Origin: an uncultured Sphingomonadaceae bacterium
GTDB lineage: Bacteria > Pseudomonadota > Alphaproteobacteria > Sphingomonadales > Sphingomonadaceae
NCBI GenBank assembly: GCA_937995515.1
Contig: CALKJZ010000005.1
Span: 1-64,000, forward strand
Reading direction: 5' to 3'
Length of the DNA: 64,000 nucleotides
The translations under genes and the position numbers were made by a program. Numbering within the stretch: the stretch's first letter is position 1; each line of letters starts with the position of its first letter. The notes under the pieces are model-generated. The model worked only from the letters and a program-made list of their open reading frames with translations, made no database searches and had not been told where the DNA came from. Shown here one piece after another: positions 8,414-16,350 of this stretch.

Positions 8414-9591
8414 TTCCAGGCTCCATAGACGAACCACAGGACCCCGTCGGCCAGCCGGCCCACGTGGTCGGAGCCGATGGTGCCGGAGGCGCGCGCCGCA
8501 GCGCGCACGGCCTCCTCGCCATACCAGCCGAGCGAGGGGATGGCCGCGTGGAAATAGCGCGCGCGGTCGAAGCCCGCGCGGGCCACCTCGTCGGCCGGCA
8601 CGAGGTCGCGATAGCCCTGGTAGAAGGGTTCGGCGTTGAAGTGGCTGTCCCAGTCGAGGTAGAAGCCGTCGTAGGCCGAAAGCGCCTCGTTGGGCGGCAG
8701 TTCATAGTGCAGCATCAGCCCCCCGGGCCGGAGCAGGCGCCACGCCTCGCGCATCACCGCGCGAATATCCTCGACCGGCAGCTCGTGCAGGAACATCGAG
8801 GAGAAGACGAGATCCTGCGACTGGTCGGGCAGCGGCACGGCCGTGGCATCGGCCTGCAGGAAGTGGGCCGTCAGGCCCAGGGCCTGGGCGCGGGCATGGG
8901 CGTAGCGCAGGCAGGGCGAGGCGACATCGAGGCCGGTCACCCGCGCATCGGGATAGGCCCTCTTCCACGGCAGGGTCTGGTGCCCGACCGAACAGCCGAG
9001 GTCGAGAATGTCGGCCGGCCGGAACTCCGGGTGGCGCAGCTTTAGCCAGAGCGCGATGGAGCAGCCGATATCGTCGAGGCTTTCGCCCATGAGGCCGAAG
9101 GAGAAGACGGACAGGCCGTTTTCATAGAGGGCGCCGGCGCGCAGGTCACCGTCTCCGCCATCGAAATGGTAGTTGCCCGGCATCAGGTGCACGTCGAGCG
9201 CCGAAACATTGCGCGGGATGGGGAGCTCCGGGTCGAGACGGAGCGTGCCCTCGGCGCGCGTGCGGTCGGCCGAAAGTTCGGCCGCACGCGCGGCAAGGCG
9301 TTCGGCGTCGCGCTCGACGGTCGGGCGCACGCTGGCCCAGACCATTTCCTGCGCCTTCACCCGGACGGCCGAATAGAAGCGGAAATAGGGCTCGTGCCGC
9401 ATGGCGGCAAGAATGGCGCGGCCGTCGGCACCAGGCGCCATGCGCGGTGCCACACGGGCCTCGTAGCGCGCCTTCATGCTGGCTGCCATGTCGTTGAGGA
9501 CATGCGCTCTCAGCGTGGAGACGAAATCCTGCGCGGCCGTCTCGTCGCGGGTCGGCGCAAGGGCAAGATCGTGGGCGACATGGCGGGTCAT
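8410..9591 (-). CDS. Class I SAM-dependent methyltransferase with a long N-terminal region
   Basis: 393 residues. The C-terminal two-thirds carry a Methyltransf_11/25-like domain: ILDLGCSVGHQTLPWKRAY (SAM loop), VTGLDVASPCLRYA, DLVFSSMFLHELPVEDIR and AWRLLRPGGLMLHYEL. The first ~200 residues are an additional helical region of unknown role. The ATG follows AAGGAGG with seven bases between. The upstream gap holds three copies of a repeat that contains a Shine-Dalgarno-like core and a possible 13-codon leader ORF. It is divergent from ahcY, whose product removes the S-adenosylhomocysteine that this enzyme makes. The substrate is unknown. Confidence 0.82.
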   Translation of the reverse strand: MTRHVAHDLALAPTRDETAAQDFVSTLRAHVLNDMAASMKARYEARVAPRMAPGADGRAILAAMRHEPYFRFYSAVRVKAQEMVWASVRPTVERDAERLAARAAELSADRTRAEGTLRLDPELPIPRNVSALDVHLMPGNYHFDGGDGDLRAGALYENGLSVFSFGLMGESLDDIGCSIALWLKLRHPEFRPADILDLGCSVGHQTLPWKRAYPDARVTGLDVASPCLRYAHARAQALGLTAHFLQADATAVPLPDQSQDLVFSSMFLHELPVEDIRAVMREAWRLLRPGGLMLHYELPPNEALSAYDGFYLDWDSHFNAEPFYQGYRDLVPADEVARAGFDRARYFHAAIPSLGWYGEEAVRAAARASGTIGSDHVGRLADGVLWFVYGAWK

Positions 9592-9610
9592 CCCGGGCCT
9601 CCTTCACGTG

Positions 9611-9673
9611 ACCTCCAGCCGGCGATCAACAGCCGGCCACCTCCAGCCGTTCGGTCTGCGCCACCTCTAGCCG
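9611..9673. repeat. Three direct repeats in the leader of the methyltransferase gene
   Basis: ACCTCCAGCCG occurs at 9611 and 9639, and ACCTCTAGCCG at 9663. On the minus strand each reads CGGCTGGAGGT or CGGCTAGAGGT, so two contain the ribosome-binding core GGAGGT. Spacings are 28 and 24 bases. They may be an operator or translational control element in the methyltransferase leader; the third overlaps a possible minus-strand -10 (TAGAGG). Confidence 0.45.
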
Positions 9674-9772
9674 ATTGCACCCGCGCGTGCACCCCTCCCG
9701 TTGCGCAGCCGACCGCCGCGCGCACGCTCAGGAGGCCGCCCGGGGACACCGGACATAAAGACTTAAAGAAAC

Positions 9773-9801
9773 TTGCAAGTGGCACGCGACGCAGCTATGA
9801 C
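9773..9801 (+). promoter_or_regulatory. Promoter for ahcY
   Basis: TTGCAA (9773-9778) and TATGAC (9796-9801) are 17 bases apart, with GC just before the -10, as usual for housekeeping promoters in alphaproteobacteria. The predicted start of transcription would lie ~28 bases before the GTG. No SAH- or SAM-type riboswitch fold is evident in so short a leader. Confidence 0.6.
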
Positions 9802-9836
9802 CCCCGCCATTCCAGAGCCCTTGAGGAGCGTTGCCC

Positions 9837-11246
9837 GTGGCCACCCAGCTTCAGCCCGGTTTCACCGATTTTGCGATCGCCGACATCGGCCTTGCCGACT
9901 GGGGGCGGCGCGAGATCGCGATCGCCGAGACCGAGATGCCCGGGCTCATGGCGCTGCGCGCGGAATATGGCGAGCGGCAGCCGCTGCGCGGCGCGCGCGT
10001 GGCGGGCTGCCTGCACATGACGATCCAGACTGCCGTTCTCATCGAGACGCTGGCGGCGCTGGGCGCCGAGGTGCGCTGGGCCAGCTGCAACATCTTTTCC
10101 ACCCAGGATCACGCCGCTGCCGCCATCGCGGCCGCCGGCATTCCGGTGTTTGCGCACAAGGGCGAGACGCTCGAGGAATATTGGCGCTTTGTCGACGCCA
10201 TCTTCCAGTGGGGGAACGAAACCGCCAACATGATCCTCGACGACGGCGGCGATGCCACGATGTACATCCTCAAGGGCGCCGCCTTCGAGGCCGGTACGCC
10301 GCTGCCCGAGCCGACCAACGAGGAAGAGCAGTATTTCTATGCCCAGATCGCGCGGAGGGCGAAGGAAAGCCCGGGCTTCTTCCTGAAGACCCGGGCGAAC
10401 ATCCGCGGCGTTTCCGAGGAAACGACAACCGGGGTGCATCGCCTCTACGAGATTGCCGGCAAAGGCCACCTGCCGTTTCCCGCCATCAACGTGAACGACA
10501 GCGTCACCAAGTCGAAGTTCGACAATCTCTACGGCTGCAAGGAATCGCTCGTCGATGGCATCCGCCGTGCAACCGACGTGATGCTCGCCGGCAAGGTGGC
10601 CGTTGTTGCGGGGTTTGGCGACGTGGGCAAGGGCTCGGCCGCCTCGCTGCGCAACGGCGGCGCGCGGGTGATGGTCACCGAGATCGACCCGATCTGCGCG
10701 CTGCAGGCGGCCATGGAGGGCTATCAGGTTGTCACCATGGACGAGGCAGCCCCCATCGCCGACATCTTCGTGACCGCCACCGGCAATGTCGACGTGATCA
10801 CCGTCGATCACATGCGCGCGATGAAGGACCGAGCAATCGTTGCCAACATCGGCCACTTCGACAGCGAGATCCAGATCGACGGACTGCGCAACATGGTGTG
10901 GCACGAGGTGAAGCCGCAGGTGGACGAGGTGGAGTTCCCCGACGGCAAGCGCATCATCGTGCTGGCCAAGGGCCGGCTGGTGAACCTCGGCTGCGGCACG
11001 GGCCACCCGAGCTTCGTGATGTCGGCCTCGTTCACCAACCAGGTGCTGGCGCAGATCGAGCTGTGGACCAACTCCGAGGCCTATGAGAACCGGGTCTATG
11101 TGCTGCCCAAGCATCTGGACGAGAAGGTGGCGGCGCTCCATCTGGAGAAGCTCGGCGTGCACCTGACGAGGATGACCGAGAAGCAGGCGGCCTATATCGG
11201 CGTGCCTGCGGACGGACCCTTCAAGCCGGACCACTACCGCTATTGA
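9837..11246 (+). CDS. ahcY: Adenosylhomocysteinase
   Basis: 469 residues. It hydrolyses S-adenosylhomocysteine to adenosine and homocysteine with bound NAD, relieving product inhibition of methyltransferases. Key features: [31 protein letters not shown], the NAD loop [26 protein letters not shown], the C-terminal [16 protein letters not shown] and the family terminus [11 protein letters not shown] 9837 is chosen because GAGGAG lies eight bases upstream; a TTG at 9831 would be only two bases away. Length is normal for the alphaproteobacterial form, which has the ~40-residue insert. It stands between divergent methyltransferase and tsaE. Confidence 0.97.
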   Translation: MATQLQPGFTDFAIADIGLADWGRREIAIAETEMPGLMALRAEYGERQPLRGARVAGCLHMTIQTAVLIETLAALGAEVRWASCNIFSTQDHAAAAIAAAGIPVFAHKGETLEEYWRFVDAIFQWGNETANMILDDGGDATMYILKGAAFEAGTPLPEPTNEEEQYFYAQIARRAKESPGFFLKTRANIRGVSEETTTGVHRLYEIAGKGHLPFPAINVNDSVTKSKFDNLYGCKESLVDGIRRATDVMLAGKVAVVAGFGDVGKGSAASLRNGGARVMVTEIDPICALQAAMEGYQVVTMDEAAPIADIFVTATGNVDVITVDHMRAMKDRAIVANIGHFDSEIQIDGLRNMVWHEVKPQVDEVEFPDGKRIIVLAKGRLVNLGCGTGHPSFVMSASFTNQVLAQIELWTNSEAYENRVYVLPKHLDEKVAALHLEKLGVHLTRMTEKQAAYIGVPADGPFKPDHYRY

Positions 11247-11274
11247 GCCGCTGAGCGCGATCGACGAGGCCGGG

Positions 11275-11703
11275 TTGGCCGCGCTGGGAGCACGGCTTGC
11301 GGCCGTGCTGCACGCCGGCGACATTGTCGCGCTCTCGGGCGAGCTCGGCGCCGGCAAGACAACGCTTGCACGCGCAATCCTGCGCGCGCTGGGCCACGTG
11401 GGCGAGGTGCCGAGCCCCAGCTTCGCGCTGGTCCAGCCCTATCCCGACCTGTCGCCACCGGTTCTCCACTGTGACCTCTTTCGGCTGGAACGACCCGAGG
11501 AGGCCGACGCCCTCGGGCTGGACGAGGCGCTGGCAAGCGCCGCGCTGCTGGTGGAATGGCCCGAACGGCTGGGCGACCGGCTGTGGCCCGAAGCGCTTTC
11601 GATCCGCATCTCTGGCGCCGGCGGGCCCCGCCGCGCCTTGACATGGCAGGTGCCGGCGGCATGGAAAGGCCGGTGGCCGCCCGAGCCGGGTGCCGCCGCC
11701 TGA
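11275..11703 (+). CDS. tsaE: tRNA threonylcarbamoyladenosine biosynthesis ATPase TsaE
   Basis: At least 142 residues. TsaE is the P-loop ATPase that drives the TsaBD complex making t6A37 in ANN-decoding tRNAs. The Walker A loop is SGELGAGKTTLARAIL, followed by GEVPSPSFALVQPY, the acidic HCDLFRLERPEEADALGL and a Walker-B-like LLVEWPERLG. TTG 11275 is the first conventional start, but family proteins begin several residues earlier; the in-frame DEAGL segment just upstream fits, which would need CTG 11251 or ATT 11242 overlapping the ahcY stop. It heads a run with amgK, murU, addB, addA and trxA. Confidence 0.9.
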   Translation: MAALGARLAAVLHAGDIVALSGELGAGKTTLARAILRALGHVGEVPSPSFALVQPYPDLSPPVLHCDLFRLERPEEADALGLDEALASAALLVEWPERLGDRLWPEALSIRISGAGGPRRALTWQVPAAWKGRWPPEPGAAA

Positions 11704-11724
11704 TGCCGGAATCCGACGCCCGCC

Positions 11725-12717
11725 GTGACTGCCCTCCTGCCCGCGGAAGCCCTGCCCTTCCTCGCCCGCCACGGCTGGGGCGGCGCGCGCGTGCGCCCGC
11801 TGGCCGCCGATGCCTCGTTCCGCCGCTATTTCCGGGTCGAGGACGCGGGCCGCACGGCGGTGCTGATGGACTCGCCGCCGGCGCTTGAAGACCCGCGGCC
11901 GTTCGTGAGGATCGCCGCGCATCTGTGCGCACAGGGCTTCTCCGCGCCCCGCCTGCTGGCGGCGGAGGAGGACAAGGGCCTCCTCCTCCTCGAGGATTTC
12001 GGCGACGCACTCCTCGGCCCGCTGCTTCTTTGCAGGCCCTCTCTGGAAGCGGAGCTCTATGCCGCAGCCATCGACCTTCTGGCCGAACTCCAGGCCCGCC
12101 CCGTGCCGGCCGGCCTTGCCCCCTATGATCGCACCGAACTTGCGCGCGAGGTGCTGGTCTTTGCCGAATGGTATGCGCCGGCGGCCGGGATCGCAGTGGA
12201 TGAAGAGGCCTTCCTGGCCGCGTGGGACAGCAGCTGGGGCCGCGTGCTGGCCGAGACCGCAGCGCAGCCGGTGCTGACGCTGCGCGACTTCCATGCCGAC
12301 AACCTGATGCTGATCGAGGGTCGGCAGGGGCGCGCGCGCCTTGGCCTTCTCGATTTCCAGGATGCGCTCGCCGGCCACCCGGCCTACGATCTCGTCTCGC
12401 TGCTGCAGGATGCGCGCCGCGACGTGGCGCCCGCGCTCGAGGAGGCGATGCTGGTGCGGTTCTGTGCGGCCACTGCCGTCAGGGACCGGGCGGGCTTCCG
12501 CGCCAGCTACGAGATCCTCGGCGCGCAGCGCAACGTGAAGATCCTCGGCGTGTTCGTGCGCCTGCGCGACCGCGATGGCCGCAACGGCTATGTGGAGCGG
12601 CTGCCGAGGGTCTGGCGCCATCTGGAACGCAACCTCGCCCATCCGGCGCTGGCGCCGGTGGCGGCATGGTTCGAGGCCCATGTGCCGCAACATCTGCGGG
12701 CCGGCTGGTGCTGCTGA
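11725..12717 (+). CDS. amgK: N-acetylmuramate/N-acetylglucosamine anomeric kinase
   Basis: 330 residues of the aminoglycoside phosphotransferase fold. AmgK phosphorylates the anomeric carbon of MurNAc or GlcNAc released from turned-over peptidoglycan, feeding MurU. Visible features are ADASFRRYFRV (nucleotide loop), LLLLEDFGDALL (hinge), the catalytic loop TLRDFHADNLML and the metal-binding GLLDFQDALAGHPAYDLVSLL. Its stop overlaps the murU start by one base, which supports the AmgK assignment over a general phosphotransferase. Start is GTG 11725, 21 bases after tsaE. Confidence 0.9.
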   Translation: MTALLPAEALPFLARHGWGGARVRPLAADASFRRYFRVEDAGRTAVLMDSPPALEDPRPFVRIAAHLCAQGFSAPRLLAAEEDKGLLLLEDFGDALLGPLLLCRPSLEAELYAAAIDLLAELQARPVPAGLAPYDRTELAREVLVFAEWYAPAAGIAVDEEAFLAAWDSSWGRVLAETAAQPVLTLRDFHADNLMLIEGRQGRARLGLLDFQDALAGHPAYDLVSLLQDARRDVAPALEEAMLVRFCAATAVRDRAGFRASYEILGAQRNVKILGVFVRLRDRDGRNGYVERLPRVWRHLERNLAHPALAPVAAWFEAHVPQHLRAGWCC

Positions 12718-13469
12718 TGCCGAACGACGCAGGAGCCGGGGCGACACCCCCCGGGGACGATGCGCCCGCGGCCATGGTGCTGGCAGCCGGGCTCGGGCGG
12801 CGCATGCGGCCGCTGACCGCCACCCAGCCGAAGCCGCTGGTGCGGGTGGCGGGCGTGACGCTCCTCGACCGCGCGCTCGACCTGCTGGCACGCGGCGGCG
12901 TGCGCGAGGCCGTGGTCAATGTCCACTACATGGCAGACCGGGTGGAGGCCCATCTCGCCGCTAGGCCCCGGGGCATTTCCATCCGCATCTCCGACGAGCG
13001 CGCAGGGCTTCTCGAAACGGGTGGCGGGATCGTGCGCGCGCTGCCGATGCTGCAGACCGACCCGTTTCTTGCCATCAATGCCGACAATGTGTGGGTGGAC
13101 AGCCCGGAGCCAGCGGTCTGCCAGCTGCGCCGCCGCTGGCGGGAGAGCACGATGGACGCGCTTCTCCTGATGGTGCCGCTGGCGCGCGCGTTCAACCATG
13201 GCGGGCGGGGCGATTTCCACATGGACGCCTGCGGCCGCCTGAGCCGCCGCCGCCCGGGCCGGGTCGCCCCGTTTGTGTTCACCGGCCTCCAGCTGCTGTC
13301 CAAGCGGCTGTTTGCGGGCGAGGCCGAACGGCCGTTCTCGATGAACCTGCTGTGGGACCGCGCGGCCGCGTCGGGCCGGCTCTACGGGCTCGTGCACCAG
13401 GGCCTGTGGTTCGACGTGGGAACGGCGGCTGCGGTGCCGGCCACCGAGGCGCAGCTTGCCACCCTCTGA
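12717..13469 (+). CDS. murU: N-acetylmuramate alpha-1-phosphate uridylyltransferase
   Basis: 250 residues, nucleotidyltransferase fold. MurU joins MurNAc-1-phosphate with UTP to give UDP-MurNAc, a salvage path that avoids MurA and so can confer intrinsic fosfomycin tolerance. The signature AMVLAAGLGRRMRPLT, PKPLVRVAG, the metal site PFLAINADNVW and ending DVGTAAAVPATEAQL are all present. The ATG shares a base with the amgK stop (TGATG). With nagZ at 45.6-46.6 kb this gives two separate parts of the muropeptide-recycling route in the window. Confidence 0.92.
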   Translation: MPNDAGAGATPPGDDAPAAMVLAAGLGRRMRPLTATQPKPLVRVAGVTLLDRALDLLARGGVREAVVNVHYMADRVEAHLAARPRGISIRISDERAGLLETGGGIVRALPMLQTDPFLAINADNVWVDSPEPAVCQLRRRWRESTMDALLLMVPLARAFNHGGRGDFHMDACGRLSRRRPGRVAPFVFTGLQLLSKRLFAGEAERPFSMNLLWDRAAASGRLYGLVHQGLWFDVGTAAAVPATEAQLATL

Positions 13470-16350
13470 GGAGAGCCGCAGGCGGCTGGCCCTCTTTGCG
13501 CTCCCCCCCGGCCAGCCATTTGCGGACCGGCTTGCCGCCCTGATGCTCGCCGAAGCAGAGGACCCGGACGCGCTGGCCCGCCAGCTGGTGATCCTGCCGG
13601 GCAACCGCGCGGTGGCCTCGCTTCAGCGCGCCTTCCTGCGCGCCACCGCCGGGCGGCCGTTGCTTTTGCCGCGCATGATCCCGGCTGGCGAGGTGGAGGC
13701 CTCGGGCGCGCTCGATGCGCTGCTTGCCGGCACTGCGGACGAGGCGCTCACCCTTGCCCCCATGGGCGCGCTTGCCCGCCAGCTCCGGCTTGCCCGCCTG
13801 CTCGACGGCGCCGGCCTCGCCCGGGGCGGCCGCGCGCTTGCGCTTGCTGCGGAACTTGCCGAGGTGCTCGACACGCTCGCCATCGCCGAGGTGCCGCTGC
13901 AGCGGCTTTGCGATGCCGCGCGCGAGCTTGGCGCCAGCCACTGGGAACGCAACCGGCGGATCGTCGAGCTTGTCGCACGCGCATGGCCGGCCCTGGCGCG
14001 GGAAGCTGGCGCGATCGACCCGGTCGCGCGGCGGGAGCGGCTGCTGGGCCTGCTTGCGACCCACTGGCGCAAGGCTCGGCCCGAGCTGCCGGTCACCATT
14101 GCCGGCTTCTCGGCGGCCCCGCCGGCCGTGCGCGCGCTGATGGCGGCCGCCCTCGCCCTGCCGCGCGGGCGCGTGGTGCTCTCCGGCTTCGACCCGGGAC
14201 TGACCGCGGCGGACTGGGCGCGCCTTGCAGCGCTGGATTCCGACCCGGCCCTCCGGCGCGAGGCCGAGCTTCACCCGCAGCATGGCCTGTTGCAGATCCT
14301 CGGCGCCGTGGGCGCGCGGGCCGAAGACTTGCGCGCGCTCGGCAATGGGCCGTGGGAGGCTGGCGCGCGGCTGCCGCTCCTGCGCGCGGCTGCCGCACCA
14401 GCTGCGGTGCCGGCCACAGGGCCCGCCGGCAGCGCGCAAGGGCTCCGGCTTGCGCAGGCGGAAACCGTGCAGGAAGAGGCGCTGGTGATCGCGCTTGCCA
14501 TGCGCGAGACGCTCGAGACCCCAGGGCGCACGGCAGCGCTGGTCACGCCCGACCGGGCGCTCGCACGCAGGGTCGCCGGCCAGCTGCTGCGGTTTGGCCT
14601 CAAGGTCGACGATTCGGCCGGAACGGAGCTGCGGCTCACACTGCACGGGCGGCTTCTTGCAGCGCTTGCCGAGGCTGCAGCCACACGCCTTGCGCCCGTG
14701 CCGCTGGTGAGCCTTCTTGCCAACCCGCTGCTTGCCCGGGCGCGCGAGGGCGAGGCGGCGGCGCGCTGGCGCGACGGCGCGCGCGGCCTCGACCGCGCCC
14801 TGCGCGGCGTGCGGCCGCCGGCCGGACTTGCCGCGATTGGCGAACGGCTCGCACGCAGCGCCCCCGAGCATCTTGGCTGGTGGGAGGCCGAAGTGGCGCC
14901 GGCGCTGTCCGGTCTCGATGCGCTCGGAGCCGGGGCGCCGATTCCGCTCGGAGAGCTTGTCGCCGCGCTCAGGGTCTCGGTCGATCGGCTTTCGACCGGT
15001 GCCGCCTGGGCCGGGCCGGAGGGCCACGCCCTCGCCCGCCTTGTCGAGGAGGCCGGCGAGGCCGACCTGCCGGTTGCCGCAGGCGAGGCTGGCGCGGTCG
15101 TCGACGCGATGCTCTCTGGCACGAGCGTGCGGCCGCAACATGGGCAGCACCCGCGGCTTGCGATCCTGGGCCTGGTCGAGGCGCGGTTCGAAACGGCAGA
15201 CCTCCTGATCCTCGGCGGGCTCAACGAGGGCAGCTGGCCCGCGCCCGCCGCTGCCGACCCGTGGCTGGCGCCTGGCCTGCGCCGGCAGCTCGGGCTGCCG
15301 TCCGTGCAGGCGCGCATCGGGCTGCAGGCGCAGGATTTCCTCGCGCTGGCAGCCGGCGCGGCCGAGGTACTGCTCACCCGGTCGCGCCGCAGCGAGGCGG
15401 GTCCGGAGGCGCCTTCCCGCTTTCTCCTGAAGCTGGAGCTGGCCGCCCGAGGGACAATCGAGCACGAGACACGGCTGGTCGCGCTCGCGCGGGCGCTCGA
15501 CCAGCCCGATGCCGTGCGCCCGGCCAGCCGCCCCGCCCCGTCTCCGCCCGCCCACGCACGCCCGAGGCGGATTGCGGCAAGCGCGCTCGACATGCTGGCC
15601 GCCGACCCGTTCAGCTTCTGGGCGCGCGAGATCGTGCGCCTCGAGCCGCTGGAACCTCTGGATGCCGACCCGACGGCAGCCGACCGGGGCACGGCGGTGC
15701 ACGCCATCCTCGAACGCTGGCTCGGCAGGGGGCAAGACCGGGCGCAGGTCACCGAGGAGGAGCTCCTGAAACTCGGCGGCGGGCCGGCGCTCGCCCTGCT
15801 CTGGCGGCCGCGTATCGAACGGATGCTCGACTGGGTGGCAGAGGATCTGGCGGCAGACAGGGCAAACGGATGGATCCCGATCGCCTTCGAGACGGCGGGC
15901 GAGCTTGCGCTCGACGGCGCAACCCTGCACGGCAAGGCAGACCGGGTGGACCGGAAGGACGGCTGCCTGCGGATCCTCGACTACAAGACCGGGAGCGCCC
16001 CTTCAAAGCAGCGCGCCGAAGAGGGCTATGCGCTGCAGCTTCCCGCGCTTGCGATGCTTGCGCAGGCGGGCGCGCTTGCAGCCGTGCCGGCCGCAGAGGT
16101 CGCAGCGCTGCTGTTTGCCGAGCTGCGGGGCAGCGCCAGCAGGCGGGGCGCGAAGATGGGCGGCAACTGGAAATGGAATCTGGCGGCAGCCGAAGCCCGC
16201 ATCCGCCGGATTGTGGCCGACCATCTTGCCGGCTCCGCGCCCTTCCCGGCCAAGCGCCACCCGATCTACGCCGAAACCTGGCGGACCTTCGACCATTTCG
16301 CACGGCTTGGCGAATGGTTCGGGCGGGAGGGAGAGCCCCGCCATGGCTGA
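13456..16350 (+). CDS. addB: Double-strand break repair protein AddB
   Basis: 964 residues, close to the usual length in alphaproteobacteria. AddB is the non-motor, helicase-like subunit with a nuclease domain of the AddAB helicase-nuclease, which resects DNA ends and loads RecA. The start carries LVILPGNRAVASLQRAFL, followed by long alanine-rich helices; the C-terminal PD-(D/E)xK nuclease has HGKADRVDRKDGCLRILDYKTG with the catalytic DYK at residues ~842-844. No classical Walker A is visible at the N-terminus, as in the alpha-type family. TTG 13456 overlaps the murU stop by 14 bases. The end overlaps addA by eight bases. Confidence 0.93.
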   Translation: MPPSEESRRRLALFALPPGQPFADRLAALMLAEAEDPDALARQLVILPGNRAVASLQRAFLRATAGRPLLLPRMIPAGEVEASGALDALLAGTADEALTLAPMGALARQLRLARLLDGAGLARGGRALALAAELAEVLDTLAIAEVPLQRLCDAARELGASHWERNRRIVELVARAWPALAREAGAIDPVARRERLLGLLATHWRKARPELPVTIAGFSAAPPAVRALMAAALALPRGRVVLSGFDPGLTAADWARLAALDSDPALRREAELHPQHGLLQILGAVGARAEDLRALGNGPWEAGARLPLLRAAAAPAAVPATGPAGSAQGLRLAQAETVQEEALVIALAMRETLETPGRTAALVTPDRALARRVAGQLLRFGLKVDDSAGTELRLTLHGRLLAALAEAAATRLAPVPLVSLLANPLLARAREGEAAARWRDGARGLDRALRGVRPPAGLAAIGERLARSAPEHLGWWEAEVAPALSGLDALGAGAPIPLGELVAALRVSVDRLSTGAAWAGPEGHALARLVEEAGEADLPVAAGEAGAVVDAMLSGTSVRPQHGQHPRLAILGLVEARFETADLLILGGLNEGSWPAPAAADPWLAPGLRRQLGLPSVQARIGLQAQDFLALAAGAAEVLLTRSRRSEAGPEAPSRFLLKLELAARGTIEHETRLVALARALDQPDAVRPASRPAPSPPAHARPRRIAASALDMLAADPFSFWAREIVRLEPLEPLDADPTAADRGTAVHAILERWLGRGQDRAQVTEEELLKLGGGPALALLWRPRIERMLDWVAEDLAADRANGWIPIAFETAGELALDGATLHGKADRVDRKDGCLRILDYKTGSAPSKQRAEEGYALQLPALAMLAQAGALAAVPAAEVAALLFAELRGSASRRGAKMGGNWKWNLAAAEARIRRIVADHLAGSAPFPAKRHPIYAETWRTFDHFARLGEWFGREGEPRHG

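Noticed and set aside
9588-9785. A 65-codon minus-strand frame ending at the methyltransferase start
   Set aside because: Most of it has no protein-like character and it crosses the ahcY promoter; only its last 13 codons, behind a good ribosome site, are kept as a possible leader peptide.
9700-9836. SAH or SAM riboswitch before ahcY
   Set aside because: The promoter lies only ~36 bases from the start, leaving no room for a known SAH or SAM aptamer after it, and I could not find the conserved helices.
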